Origin: Segatella copri
Lineage (GTDB): Bacteria; Bacteroidota; Bacteroidia; Bacteroidales; Bacteroidaceae
Direction of reading: 5' to 3'
Length of the DNA: 64,000 nucleotides
Assembly (NCBI RefSeq): GCF_019249795.2
Contig: NZ_CP156891.1
Location: 1,320,001-1,384,000, forward strand
Shown here: positions 33,101 through 42,030 of the stretch, in pieces
Numbering within the stretch: position 1 is the first letter of the stretch
How the letters are laid out: each line of letters starts with the position of its first letter
Position numbers and translations under genes: made by a program
Notes under the pieces: generated by a model
What the model was told of the DNA's origin: nothing
The model's database searches: none
Seen by the model: the letters and a program-made list of their open reading frames with translations, nothing else

Positions 33101-36100
33101 AATGCTTTCATCCAAGGTCTCCCATGTTATGGTATAGTCATACTTCAAGACGGAATCATTGCGTTCACCAAAGATGGTGTCCATGTCGTATGGAATGAAC
33201 TGCCAGTGAAGACCGTCCCATGTGACAAGCATCATGTTCTTGGCACGGTTATCCACCGCCATGAAATAGTCCGTTATCACATACCATGCAAATGGGCTTT
33301 CATTGTCAAAGTAATCATTGTACTCTGCATAGAACTTGCTTGGATTTCCTTTGCATGAGAGAATCCACGACCAAAGACGCTTGACCGCTGCCTTGTCTTC
33401 CTCATTGGCGGTTTCCCAAGTGTCATCAGCCTTGAAACGGAACTCCAGTGCATCCGCAAATGAAGCCATGTCAGCCGTGCCAAACAAGCAAAGTGTCTCA
33501 GAGTTGTTCAAGAACTCCAAGCAGATACATTTGTTTCGCTGTCCGTTCAAAGCTGCTGCATCATTGAAGCCTTCAATGCCCTCAAATCCATAGATGGCTG
33601 CACTGCCACTTTTCTCATTGTTGAAATTGTACTTGCCAAGGTAGATGTTTTCACCAGTATTGTCATTGTCATAGAACAAATCAATAGGGAAACCATCCAC
33701 ACCAATACGGACATCATAGTTGCCAGTATATGTCTTTTGTGGTGGTGTGAGCCATCCGCAACGCTTCCAGATGTCATTGACTATCTTCACGGCTCCAGTG
33801 TTATGAGTGGAAGAGGAATCTGAGAAATCCGCTTTCAAACAGAAAATATTTATTGGACGTGCGCCTGGCTTGAATGAATAGGTACATTCAGGAACTTCCA
33901 CACCATTCACATACAGCTTGGTTCCATACTTGCTTGAACGGCTGAAATACAAGCGGTAGTTCTTTCTTGGATAAGTGGTTGATGATGTTCCCTGTATGCG
34001 CAATCCGCACTGGTATATGATGAAATCATATTCCTTGCCATAGGCAGAATAGAAATAGATGTCAACAGGCACTTCAAACTTCTTGTTGTTGGTCTGATTC
34101 ACAAGATTCACATCGCCCACGATGCGCATCACGCTCTTGCCCTTGGCTCTGAGCTTATCCATATCAACGTCCGTACCTTCATCATTCATCACCTGATTGT
34201 TCTCGAACAGCACAACCATTTCATCAGTAGTAGGACGATCCACCATGTAGTTGGCAAGTTCTTCATCATCGCCAAGCGCACGGTTATAGACACGGATGTT
34301 TCTCAGTTCCACATCTGCACTATCGCTCCCAACCTTGATGTTGACAGGTGTCGATTGCAAAAGACTGTCGGTGTTGGCATACTGCTTCGCACCGCAAAGA
34401 ATACCGTTTACATAGAGTTCCAACAGACGGTTGCCAGACTTCTCTTGCACGACAAAGGCAATTTTCAAGTTCAAGCCACTCGCAAAAAGCGTATTGACCT
34501 CCGTTCCTGCCCCTGTTCTCATTATAGCCTCTTGTGTGGTCAGCTTGAAGCCGACATTGCCATTCATGCAATCAATGACAACACCGTTTCTGTCTGTCAC
34601 ATTGGAACACATCAGTTCCATTTCATAAGTGGCTCCATTGGTTGTGGCATCGCTCTTGAATGGTGTGTAACCGATTTCGATGTTTGCCCCATTGGTCAGT
34701 TTCAAAGCGTCACCAGTCCATCCGTTGCTTTTCCAGTCAAAGCCATTGAATGTGGTTCTAATGCCGTTATAAGTCCATTCGGACGGCGTGCTTTCGCTGT
34801 TGCTTCTGCCAGATGCTGTAAGTTTCAACTGCAAGCCTGATGTTGTCTCATTCAGGTCAATGCCACTTTCATTCACATCAATGTAGAAATTGTATTCAGT
34901 GACACCACACTTGAATTTCATTTGGTTTGTTCCCTTTTCAAGGAATCGGTTTGTGTAAATCTGTGTGGTTCTTGGCACACTTACATTCTGCGTCTTGATG
35001 TCATTGCGATATACAGACACATCCGCTGGTGTCGCTGTTGGGTCATAGGCAACGAACTCAAATTTTACTTGCTCATATTGTCCAGCTTCCAAAGTTGGTG
35101 CCAAATGGTCTTTTGTAAAGATACGACCATCCGAGTGCGTCATCATGGTTCCGATAAAAGGCGAATTGCTGCCTGTTTTCAGAATATCCATATAGATGCT
35201 ATCGCTTTTCAAGGTCAAGTCTGCACTTGCCTCCATTTCTGCCACCATTTGGATGGTGTGCCTTCCCACACTGAATGCGGTCATTGACAACGAGAAACTG
35301 CTGTTGGTCGTTCCGCTTCGTGTTATGGTGTGGGCATTCTGCTGCTTGCCATCCACATAAAGCGTCACCACCTTGGTTCCCGAGCCACTTATTGCGTATG
35401 GAATACTGATGGTCTCGTTTGTCCCATAGCCACCCTTTGCAATGGCTTCTGCAAGGTTGAAACTGCTTGTCAAGGATAACGTCACGACCTTTACGCTCAC
35501 ATAGCTCTGTTTCATCTGCTTCTTGCCAGTTGTCGGATCAGTAGTGGATGCTTTTACATATATGTCGGTTGTACCAACCTGCAAGTATTTGGAGAGGTCA
35601 AGCGTATAACTTCCCTTGCTCACATCCTCGATGGTGTCATGGTACATGGTGATTGAACCACGTTTCATTTCAATCTCAATGTTTGCTTTCTGGCCTGTTG
35701 ACGTACCTTTCTCATCACCGCTGCTATATTGGTGGTCGTAAGAGTATGTGAGTTGCGCACTGCTACCTTCCTTGATGACACTGTTGTTGACGGATGCGCC
35801 CAATACAATCTTTGTGGTGGAAGTTTCACCACCACCGCCACCTTTTCCTGCTGGTATGTCCAAGCCCACGACTTCCGCACCACTCTTGTTGGTTAAGGTA
35901 AGATGTACCGTGCTTTCATCCTCACTAAGTTCAGCATTGCCACCAAAGATGGTGTTTGCCTCCACCTCATTGAGCTTCGCCGTCACTGCTGAGTTCTGCA
36001 CAGGGTTCGTGCTGTTTGCGTCAAGACTTTCATCAACCTCAGTTTCCTTGATGGTCACATTCACGTTGCCAGTGGAATCAGGTGTTTGCTTCGTGCCATT

Positions 36101-36466
36101 TACCGTTATACTCTTGACAGTCCCTGCACCGCCAAAATCTTCCCAACTTGAAATTGATTCCCAGCTTGAAAGATTCGTGCCAATGAATTGCTTGGTCTCC
36201 CACTTGCCTTGTGATACCTCATAAGTTATGCAACGTCCCTTGGCACGCTGCTTTTCCTCCACTGCTTTGATGGCAGTGGCAAGCGTATAGTAACCGTTTT
36301 CAAGCGGAACTTGCTCAGTCACATTGTACGTGTTACCGCCACCGCTGCCACTGATTTCAACAAGGTCATTTTCTTCATCGCTCCAAACATAGAGAACATC
36401 ACCACAAAGATAAACCTTGTTTTTCTGTATGCTTGAAAAAAAAACCACCACGGTACAATTCCGCAT
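30191..36466 (-). CDS. DGR-diversified tail fibre (main part)
   Basis: About 2090 residues. The frame is open up to 36631 but its first ~65 codons overlap the upstream fragment out of frame. The first usable ATG is 36466; credible fibre sequence (NKVYLCGDVLYVW) begins just after the homopolymer at 36436-36444. Rough domains: linker and Ig-like repeats (1-550), LamG/concanavalin-like (555-740), CotH-kinase-like (775-1195, with the motif WQFIPYDMDTIFG), LRR-like repeats (1310-1475), and a C-terminal FGE/C-type-lectin fold (1840 on) holding the VR. It probably binds a variable bacterial surface receptor. A single-A loss in the VR shifts the frame; restored, the protein would end ...KAIIEVA at 30177. 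Confidence 0.88.
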   Translation of the reverse strand: MRNCTVVVFFSSIQKNKVYLCGDVLYVWSDEENDLVEISGSGGGNTYNVTEQVPLENGYYTLATAIKAVEEKQRAKGRCITYEVSQGKWETKQFIGTNLSSWESISSWEDFGGAGTVKSITVNGTKQTPDSTGNVNVTIKETEVDESLDANSTNPVQNSAVTAKLNEVEANTIFGGNAELSEDESTVHLTLTNKSGAEVVGLDIPAGKGGGGGETSTTKIVLGASVNNSVIKEGSSAQLTYSYDHQYSSGDEKGTSTGQKANIEIEMKRGSITMYHDTIEDVSKGSYTLDLSKYLQVGTTDIYVKASTTDPTTGKKQMKQSYVSVKVVTLSLTSSFNLAEAIAKGGYGTNETISIPYAISGSGTKVVTLYVDGKQQNAHTITRSGTTNSSFSLSMTAFSVGRHTIQMVAEMEASADLTLKSDSIYMDILKTGSNSPFIGTMMTHSDGRIFTKDHLAPTLEAGQYEQVKFEFVAYDPTATPADVSVYRNDIKTQNVSVPRTTQIYTNRFLEKGTNQMKFKCGVTEYNFYIDVNESGIDLNETTSGLQLKLTASGRSNSESTPSEWTYNGIRTTFNGFDWKSNGWTGDALKLTNGANIEIGYTPFKSDATTNGATYEMELMCSNVTDRNGVVIDCMNGNVGFKLTTQEAIMRTGAGTEVNTLFASGLNLKIAFVVQEKSGNRLLELYVNGILCGAKQYANTDSLLQSTPVNIKVGSDSADVELRNIRVYNRALGDDEELANYMVDRPTTDEMVVLFENNQVMNDEGTDVDMDKLRAKGKSVMRIVGDVNLVNQTNNKKFEVPVDIYFYSAYGKEYDFIIYQCGLRIQGTSSTTYPRKNYRLYFSRSSKYGTKLYVNGVEVPECTYSFKPGARPINIFCLKADFSDSSSTHNTGAVKIVNDIWKRCGWLTPPQKTYTGNYDVRIGVDGFPIDLFYDNDNTGENIYLGKYNFNNEKSGSAAIYGFEGIEGFNDAAALNGQRNKCICLEFLNNSETLCLFGTADMASFADALEFRFKADDTWETANEEDKAAVKRLWSWILSCKGNPSKFYAEYNDYFDNESPFAWYVITDYFMAVDNRAKNMMLVTWDGLHWQFIPYDMDTIFGERNDSVLKYDYTITWETLDESIGSYAFAGHDSILWQLVRGCPDKLREVADKIRSNMSLEYVLNMFNVEQMGNWCERIYNKDGIYKYITPLTEGVTSADGTNYYNYLYALQGSRYAHRTFTIQNRFALLDSQYVCGTYRKDSFAAYFGYKFGSDNRKIKITSSERYYFGYGYTSGTPHQSAVLAEDTGSMVLLTLDTDLIVNDPQYVYGASRIMGLDLTDVSHAILQTLNLNNCSALRTLDVSCAATQTTLNALLVNGCKNLRTLNMTGLKSTSFTGIDLSANTKLETFRAGKSALTGVSFAQGSPLKTVVLPSTLQTLELRYLSKLTNSGLTLEGTANVTRLVVDNCPLINWQTLYSRCSKVKYLRITGIDMEGDGTMLKNMLSMGGVDENGGNVDSCRLVGTYRLTSYIADDEYKKWQEHFPELNIIQPEYTMIEFDDTVADDANVSNLDNKTGYKYGNDYVPSGHITALLRKRHRVLAKVTKKPTTRNIKIAGVDTIANNLDGIVTIYPLHDENSNYYADAAEVANCTAAKLDGSEGDIMMFEPHRWIKGINDYLNGKHYSCYSSNVAMPSVPKAKVILLSEIQGGGNYRKGYKVMSGKNTLQNSYTADSSYAVCRVSVSGYKRVRFPSVPGSNLVGSIFTDDSGKVVKTIVVPTLSNKFEAGMYLISDIPSGATYLNFTVLQTAEFDKVVLSNSDKIEDMEPDWVNEDDCLCATVGSSVVGDKLRAVVTGGSTTSNLTWSDFHYYSVQRGMQQIDASMHSAIANLFFAKYGRRDAQDQCGAGQHTNMRTTGGTMAYGMTDTIGYKAAKAINANVTNSLIDNLVYQYAWYKVNGEYGAVDVKQVNNTCCLGYEDIFGNKYDMMDNVDLPNDSGNAGKWRIWMPDGSTRMVKGTTNSGNWVTAVYHGKYMDVVPVGNVSGSSSTYYSDIYWISTSASRVVYRGYNYAYANGGVVNANANNDASMRMRVSARVWPSTEKSSGRKASVRSKR
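30239..30356 (-). repeat. DGR variable repeat (VR) in the fibre gene
   Basis: The minus strand matches the template repeat at 56758 over 112 of 113 core bases in length. Differences: two A-to-T, one A-to-G and one missing A, all at template adenines, with no other mismatch. The six bases after the core (30239-30244) also differ from the template only at adenines. The VR encodes the end of the fibre's C-type-lectin-like domain, rich in codons descending from template AAC/AAT. The GC-rich tail GTCGGCTCGCG is the probable initiation-of-homing region. Confidence 0.92.
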
Positions 36467-37016
36467 TGGGAACACCTTCAACAGCCCAGTTGCCGTAATA
36501 CTTGCCACCCACATAATAGGCAAATTGCTTTTGGCTCTGAACATAGACGATAACACCGCCCTTGGCAATGGATGATTGAGGTTGTATTGTGGCAGATTCC
36601 ACCATATAGGAAAAACGTGCCGTTGCACCATTGAAAGCTGCCTTGGCTACATTCTCGTATTTAGCCACAACCTCAGATGCAGCAGCCACAGCACTATTAG
36701 CTTCTTCCGCTGCATCAGAAGCTGCTGACGCGGCTGCATTGGCTGCACTTGCAGCAGAATTTGCGCCCTGTGTGACAGAATACACGGTTTGCGCTGCTTC
36801 CGTTGCTCGATTTGCTGCACTTACTGCATGTGCCACAGCATCCTCCGCTGGTTTGGTCAGCAGCTTTATTGGCGCACTCACTACTTCCTCACCTCGTAAG
36901 GCTGGAAGGCTCATAATACCGTCCAAGGTATCTACTTGCTCCAGTTCATCTACACCTTGCGATTCAGCTTTCATCGCATTGAGTAGTTCTTGCTTCTCTT
37001 CGTTTGTCAATGCCAT
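36399..37016 (-). CDS. Tail fibre N-terminal part, frame-separated
   Basis: A 205-residue protein: short N-terminal domain, Ala-rich coiled coil (residues about 60-120), then a domain ending KQFAYYVGGKYYGNWAVEGVP. After a run of nine Ts (36436-36444) the frame continues only 12-13 residues to a stop. With one T fewer it would run straight into the giant fibre frame (37016 to 30191 minus one base is exactly 2275 codons). I therefore think the two are one gene, split by homopolymer variation or joined by slippage. The coiled coil would trimerise and attach the fibre to the tail tip. Confidence 0.8.
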   Translation of the reverse strand: MALTNEEKQELLNAMKAESQGVDELEQVDTLDGIMSLPALRGEEVVSAPIKLLTKPAEDAVAHAVSAANRATEAAQTVYSVTQGANSAASAANAAASAASDAAEEANSAVAAASEVVAKYENVAKAAFNGATARFSYMVESATIQPQSSIAKGGVIVYVQSQKQFAYYVGGKYYGNWAVEGVPNAELYRGGFFFKHTEKQGLSLW

Positions 37017-37018
37017 AG

Positions 37019-37303
37019 TTATTCGTTTTTATCCGTTTGACAATTTAGTTGCTCATTCAAAGCGTCTATGATACTTGGAAAACAATAGTGTTCCACAAGT
37101 TCTTTTATGAGATTGACTTCATCATCGGAAAATTCCGTTGCACCATTGCTCTCATATATTTTGAAAGCCAAATGATGTGCTTTTATTCCCATGGAACGAG
37201 TGTAAACCAAATTTGCAATGGTTTCACGAGCGTCACCTGTTTGCTTTCTTTTTTTACTAATCCCTACAGGAATAGTGAAATTTTGAAAATCTATTTTTGC
37301 CAT
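37019..37303 (-). CDS. Small phage protein, tail region
   Basis: A 94-residue, mostly helical and charged protein (motif HHLAFKIYE in the middle, a predicted helix LIKELVEHYCF). It lies tightly between the tail-tip gene and the fibre gene, with gaps of 10 and 2 bases, so it is probably a tail component or fibre assembly factor. I do not recognise the family. Confidence 0.7.
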   Translation of the reverse strand: MAKIDFQNFTIPVGISKKRKQTGDARETIANLVYTRSMGIKAHHLAFKIYESNGATEFSDDEVNLIKELVEHYCFPSIIDALNEQLNCQTDKNE

Positions 37304-37313
37304 ATCTTGTTTT

Positions 37314-40300
37314 TTAACGGTTTATGTCTAATACTTGACCATAATAGGAGCCACCAACATAAGTAAGGGCTATGCTTACACTGTCACCTTTTCCTAAGCA
37401 AAGTTGGTCTGTGTTTCTGTTATCATCACGCCAATGTCCTCCATCATGGTTTAGCAAATCGCCATCACCATTTATTTTAACATAAACATTGTTAGAACTC
37501 TTTGAGCTATTTATGATTTTAACAGGGACACAAAAGGTTTTACTTTCTTCTATTCCAAGCTGCAATCGTATTTCATCCAATTTTGGCAAGGAAACCCATG
37601 TGTTACCAGAAGAATTATTAAAAGCGGTCAATGTCGTACCATGGTCGAGTGTTATGATGTAAGCTGTACCTGCTTTTGTTGTATTGATAATTCTACCAAT
37701 TTCTAAGAATCCTCCATCACATACAATAGCTCCTTTTGTATAAAGTGCAACATCACGACTCAAGACATTATCACTTATTATTTTCACTGCTGGCAAATAA
37801 CAGTCACCAGGATCAGGATTCATCTGCCGATAAAAATAACCAGCACAATTGCACCAGGAAGTTGATTCTGTCTGTTGTGGGTCTGCACCATTGCCAATAG
37901 CAACCTTTATGTTAGCCACATCACCTGGCTTGAATACTCCTACTTGTGATTGTAACTTAATCAGTCCTGGTCTAATTGCCGCTAAATCTTGTTTATAACT
38001 ATTATCTGTCCATTTTGCTGGGTCGCCATAATACAAGCCTTGGTTGTCTATCAGGAAATATCCTATTTTGCCTTCATAAGCCTCAATTTTACCTTTTATC
38101 TTGGCATTTTGTGCCTCAATGCTACCATCCTCCAATATTTTGAAATTTTCGTTGGCAGTAACAAGTCCCTCCAGTTTGATGTTGTCGGCACTGATATGCA
38201 CACCGCTTTCCAAATTTCCATTTTCATCTTTTGTGACGAATGCGGAAATGTCTGCCTGTTTAACAATGTTCTTGTCTTCATCTACCGCTGTGGCAAACAT
38301 ACCAGCAAAAGCCTCAATACTGACATAGTTGCCAAATTTCTCATTCAATCCCATCATGTCAGAATTGTACTGTTGCAACCATTCTGCATAGTCTGTAGCT
38401 GTCACAAGTCCAGCTTGGTTTTTCAGACTTCCATCCTCATTGAATCTTTGGCTGATAAGTTCATTGTACTTTGCTGTTGTTATAATGTCGCTTTCTGCCA
38501 ATACATTGCCGTCCTTGTCAAAATTTTGGGCTGCAATCCTTACAAGTTTTTCGCTTTGTTCAAAAAGTGTTTTATACTTGTATGCCAATGATTCCACACG
38601 GTCAGTTGAGAGAATGAGCATATACAGATAGATGTCGCCTGTGAAGCTCAGTTTGAAATCACCAGTACCGTTCCAAAGGCCATTGCAAGAATATTGCTTG
38701 TAGCCATCAGTTTCAGCAATTTTCTCTTCAACGTGCATAGAGTTGAAATTTTCAAAGCCAGTCTTATCAACATTCTCAAACTCCACGGTCAGTGTGCCAG
38801 CCTTGGCACATCGGTAGAAGAACGTGAGGAAAACAGGAATGGCCTCTTTGGTTCCGTCTTCTCTTGTGGTCATTGGTGGAATGCTCTGCAAGTTGGTGTT
38901 CTTTTGGCTGATGTACTTGTTTCTGATGCGTACAACAGTTCTTCCCATGTCCTTGCAAACACTTGCGCTGTTGCCACGTTTGGACAAAGCCTTTCCGTTA
39001 GTCCATATCCAACGATTGCCAGCGAGGAAGAAAACCGTTTCGTTCTCTGTAGCCCATTTGTCCATGCCATCAGAAAAGGCAGGATTGTTCAAATAGCCTC
39101 GATCACTTGCAAAGTCCTGTCTCAGTCCCTCAACAGCGGATTCAATCTTTCCTTCCGTTATCTCGAACTTGGTCTTGATGTCTTCACCAGTCACCAAGAG
39201 AAATGTGCCACGTAAGTAGGCATTATCTGAATAAAGACCGTTTCCATGTGGTTGGTTGTTGGACGGAAACCAATCATCCTTGATTCCGTCAAGATTGCCA
39301 AGTCTTGCACGCAAGGCATTGGTGAAACTCTTGCCATTCACACCATCCATGACATCAATCCTGGGCTGTCCGTCTTCTGTCGCTGATATGAGTATGAGGT
39401 TTTGGCGATTGCTGTTTGTGGTGTTGCCCATCAATACACATTCATCGCCTTCTGCTGGTTCCGTCTTGTCAAACTCTTCCTTGGCTACAAGAATGCCATC
39501 ACCGTTCACACCTGCGACCTCGACCCAATAACTTTTCAGATTTGCACCTGTGAAGGTTTGACATCGCATCAAGTCATGTGCAACAAAGGTGTTCTCTTGC
39601 TCAAAGCGAATGAGAAAATAACCATCTTGCTCTTCAACGCTCTTTATTTTGCCATTAGCTGCACTTACGCAAATCTGACCGCCGACACTCCGAACTTTAT
39701 TTATCAAGAGTTCAAAGATGGTCATTATCTGGCGCACGGTCAGCTTATCAATAGTAAGATTGGAAAGCCCACTTTCATCAATCCAGAGCTGCCATCCCTC
39801 ACCATTGAAGCCATCAACAAACTTGGCACTTCTCAAAAATTGGCGCACGACCATTGTCAGCAGTTCACCATTACCTTTGCCATCCAAGTGACCACCTGCA
39901 ACGCCCTCCACAAAGTCACCGAGGTCAATACCCTCATCAAAGATGATTTTCTTTTTCGCTCGATCAATTTTCTTCTTGCTAAGAAACTCCCTTTGGCTTC
40001 TTCGAGCTGAGAACAGATTTGTGTCAGTTGGCAAAGTGTTGTCCCATGTACGGATGATGTCTGGCAAACTTCCAGATGTGCGCTCACGTGTATAGTTCTT
40101 GATGTTGGCCAAGCTGTCATTCATCCGATCCAATGTACCACTTTGGAGTGCATCACTGATTTCCAAGTCCACTTGTGACGGCAAAACAACCTTTCTTGTA
40201 ACCTTGGTTATTCGGCTGCTTCTATATCCAGTATCTGGGAAAAACTTCTCACTTTCAAGCCTTACCCTGCGTCCAACAAACAAGTCTGCATTTTTCTGTT

Positions 40301-41540
40301 CCACCCAAACATGGTCGGTCTTGCCTTTGTAGATGCTGATGTCTTGCCAATGCTCTGCATTATATTGGTCAACAGCCGTGCGAAACTCTTCTTCTGCCAG
40401 GGTGTAATATTCATCAGGCATTCTGATGTTCCAAAGGATGTAATGATTGCCCACTTTGGGAACAAGATTGCCACCAGGCAGTTGGGTATCATCATCGTAT
40501 GGCCATATAGTGATAATCTCAAACTCACGTGTCTTGCTGTCGAAATTCACCTCAAAGTAATGATCATCATCCGTTCCAAGACCAGCGAGTTCACCATCTT
40601 GGAAGGAAACACGCTTTACCTCATTGGCAAGCTCGTATTCATTTGGGTCGAAATTGAGCGTGTCATCCTTGAAGTAATAGATGATGAAAGGATTGCCGTC
40701 ATCATCCGTCTTAGTCTCCGAGCGCACACTGCTAACCATACCCAAACGGCGTGGATATATGTCAGAAAAGGCATCTTGCTCATAATGGTCATATATGCCG
40801 TATTCCTCAGTATGAAGTTCGATGTATTTCAAGCCACCAGGCAACATCAAACGATTATGCCCATATTTCTCAGGGTCGATATTTCGTGTGCTACCAATCG
40901 GGAACAGACGTGTGTAGAACTTGGCTGTGTTGCTGGTGTCTCGCTCCAGTTCCGTCAATCCATTGCCATAGCCAATGGCAAGTTCCTCACCATGCTCACA
41001 ACGGCAAATGTTTACGGTTTGCCCTTCAATCCACCATTCAGCCTTTCCACCTACCTTTTCAGCGATTTCCTTCAAGGCTTCATCGCAATACTTGCCATCA
41101 TAGTCAATGACAATGTTATCAGTGCCATCCACTTGGCCAATCTTCCAGTCAGTAGTATGATCCAAGCCATTATTGATGCACTTCACTATCATCTTCACAT
41201 GGTCACGTGGTGGAGCCGTGAGAGTGAACACTGGTTCAGTATTGCCATCGGTGGTTTCAAGCACCAAGAAACGCTTGATGATGCTCTCTATGCCATACAG
41301 TTTCAAGTCATACACCCATTCTGTTTCGTTGTTCTGCTTTGGGGCATACTTTTCCATCAGCCAATAACGTTCGCCCTCAAAGTCCGTGTAATCGTTCACG
41401 TCAAGGGCAATGTTGGCATAATGGGTGAATGAAAGGGTGAGGATGTTGTCACCCTGCACCTCCTTCACCTGGGTTGAGCTGTCATCAGGGGCAATCTCTG
41501 CCTTTGCATAGCCTGTTTTGTCGTATATTGTTTGAACCAT
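37314..41540 (-). CDS. Tail tip / baseplate hub protein (Tal-like)
   Basis: A 1408-residue protein. The N-terminal ~400 residues resemble prophage tail hub/endopeptidase proteins of siphophages (Tal family: LTLSFTHYANIALDVNDYTDFEG, then a gp27-like hub fold). The middle contains a long helical stretch, and the C-terminal part contains beta-rich receptor or fibre-attachment segments (KIKGKIEAYEGKIG region). It follows tape measure and distal tail protein as expected and would form the tail tip that opens on the host and anchors the fibre. Confidence 0.8.
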   Translation of the reverse strand: MVQTIYDKTGYAKAEIAPDDSSTQVKEVQGDNILTLSFTHYANIALDVNDYTDFEGERYWLMEKYAPKQNNETEWVYDLKLYGIESIIKRFLVLETTDGNTEPVFTLTAPPRDHVKMIVKCINNGLDHTTDWKIGQVDGTDNIVIDYDGKYCDEALKEIAEKVGGKAEWWIEGQTVNICRCEHGEELAIGYGNGLTELERDTSNTAKFYTRLFPIGSTRNIDPEKYGHNRLMLPGGLKYIELHTEEYGIYDHYEQDAFSDIYPRRLGMVSSVRSETKTDDDGNPFIIYYFKDDTLNFDPNEYELANEVKRVSFQDGELAGLGTDDDHYFEVNFDSKTREFEIITIWPYDDDTQLPGGNLVPKVGNHYILWNIRMPDEYYTLAEEEFRTAVDQYNAEHWQDISIYKGKTDHVWVEQKNADLFVGRRVRLESEKFFPDTGYRSSRITKVTRKVVLPSQVDLEISDALQSGTLDRMNDSLANIKNYTRERTSGSLPDIIRTWDNTLPTDTNLFSARRSQREFLSKKKIDRAKKKIIFDEGIDLGDFVEGVAGGHLDGKGNGELLTMVVRQFLRSAKFVDGFNGEGWQLWIDESGLSNLTIDKLTVRQIMTIFELLINKVRSVGGQICVSAANGKIKSVEEQDGYFLIRFEQENTFVAHDLMRCQTFTGANLKSYWVEVAGVNGDGILVAKEEFDKTEPAEGDECVLMGNTTNSNRQNLILISATEDGQPRIDVMDGVNGKSFTNALRARLGNLDGIKDDWFPSNNQPHGNGLYSDNAYLRGTFLLVTGEDIKTKFEITEGKIESAVEGLRQDFASDRGYLNNPAFSDGMDKWATENETVFFLAGNRWIWTNGKALSKRGNSASVCKDMGRTVVRIRNKYISQKNTNLQSIPPMTTREDGTKEAIPVFLTFFYRCAKAGTLTVEFENVDKTGFENFNSMHVEEKIAETDGYKQYSCNGLWNGTGDFKLSFTGDIYLYMLILSTDRVESLAYKYKTLFEQSEKLVRIAAQNFDKDGNVLAESDIITTAKYNELISQRFNEDGSLKNQAGLVTATDYAEWLQQYNSDMMGLNEKFGNYVSIEAFAGMFATAVDEDKNIVKQADISAFVTKDENGNLESGVHISADNIKLEGLVTANENFKILEDGSIEAQNAKIKGKIEAYEGKIGYFLIDNQGLYYGDPAKWTDNSYKQDLAAIRPGLIKLQSQVGVFKPGDVANIKVAIGNGADPQQTESTSWCNCAGYFYRQMNPDPGDCYLPAVKIISDNVLSRDVALYTKGAIVCDGGFLEIGRIINTTKAGTAYIITLDHGTTLTAFNNSSGNTWVSLPKLDEIRLQLGIEESKTFCVPVKIINSSKSSNNVYVKINGDGDLLNHDGGHWRDDNRNTDQLCLGKGDSVSIALTYVGGSYYGQVLDINR

Positions 41541-41564
41541 GTTTCAATACTGTTATAATGTCAT

Positions 41565-42029
41565 TTAAATGATGGGGACTGGCTCACGGAATTTCACTTT
41601 GAACTTGCTTGCCTGCACACCATCTTTCCATATATAGGTCAGAGGCTTAAACTTTCCACAATCCAAGAATCTCATGTGCAATGTCAAATCAAGGTCAGGA
41701 AAAGCGAAATCAAGCCAACCGTTTTTGCCTTGCTTCAGGAACTTGATGAAATCAGCATACGATTTCAACCATCCTTCCTTGGTCTTGTTATACATGGCAA
41801 AATACAGTTCCACATCACGAGCCTCATTCTTTGGTGTCAATACGTCTGAGTATTTTTCACCATCCTCCTCTCTGATGTTCACTGCCGTTTCATCTTTTGT
41901 CTTGCTTGGTGTAAGTATGGCAGTCAGATTGGCCATGTCGCCCTTTTTGTCTTCCGTCAGAAAAACACCGTATTCTTTCCAGATGTCAGTGCCATTGACC
42001 AGTACCTGGCCACTAAGTATTTCATCCAT
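41565..42029 (-). CDS. Distal tail (Dit-like) protein
   Basis: A 154-residue beta-rich protein starting one base after the tape-measure stop. Position between tape measure and tail hub, size, and the pattern of a small N-terminal galectin-like tail protein fit a Dit-type ring linking tail tube and tip. There is no catalytic motif. The name rests on order more than sequence. Confidence 0.6.
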   Translation of the reverse strand: MDEILSGQVLVNGTDIWKEYGVFLTEDKKGDMANLTAILTPSKTKDETAVNIREEDGEKYSDVLTPKNEARDVELYFAMYNKTKEGWLKSYADFIKFLKQGKNGWLDFAFPDLDLTLHMRFLDCGKFKPLTYIWKDGVQASKFKVKFREPVPII

Positions 42030-42030
42030 A

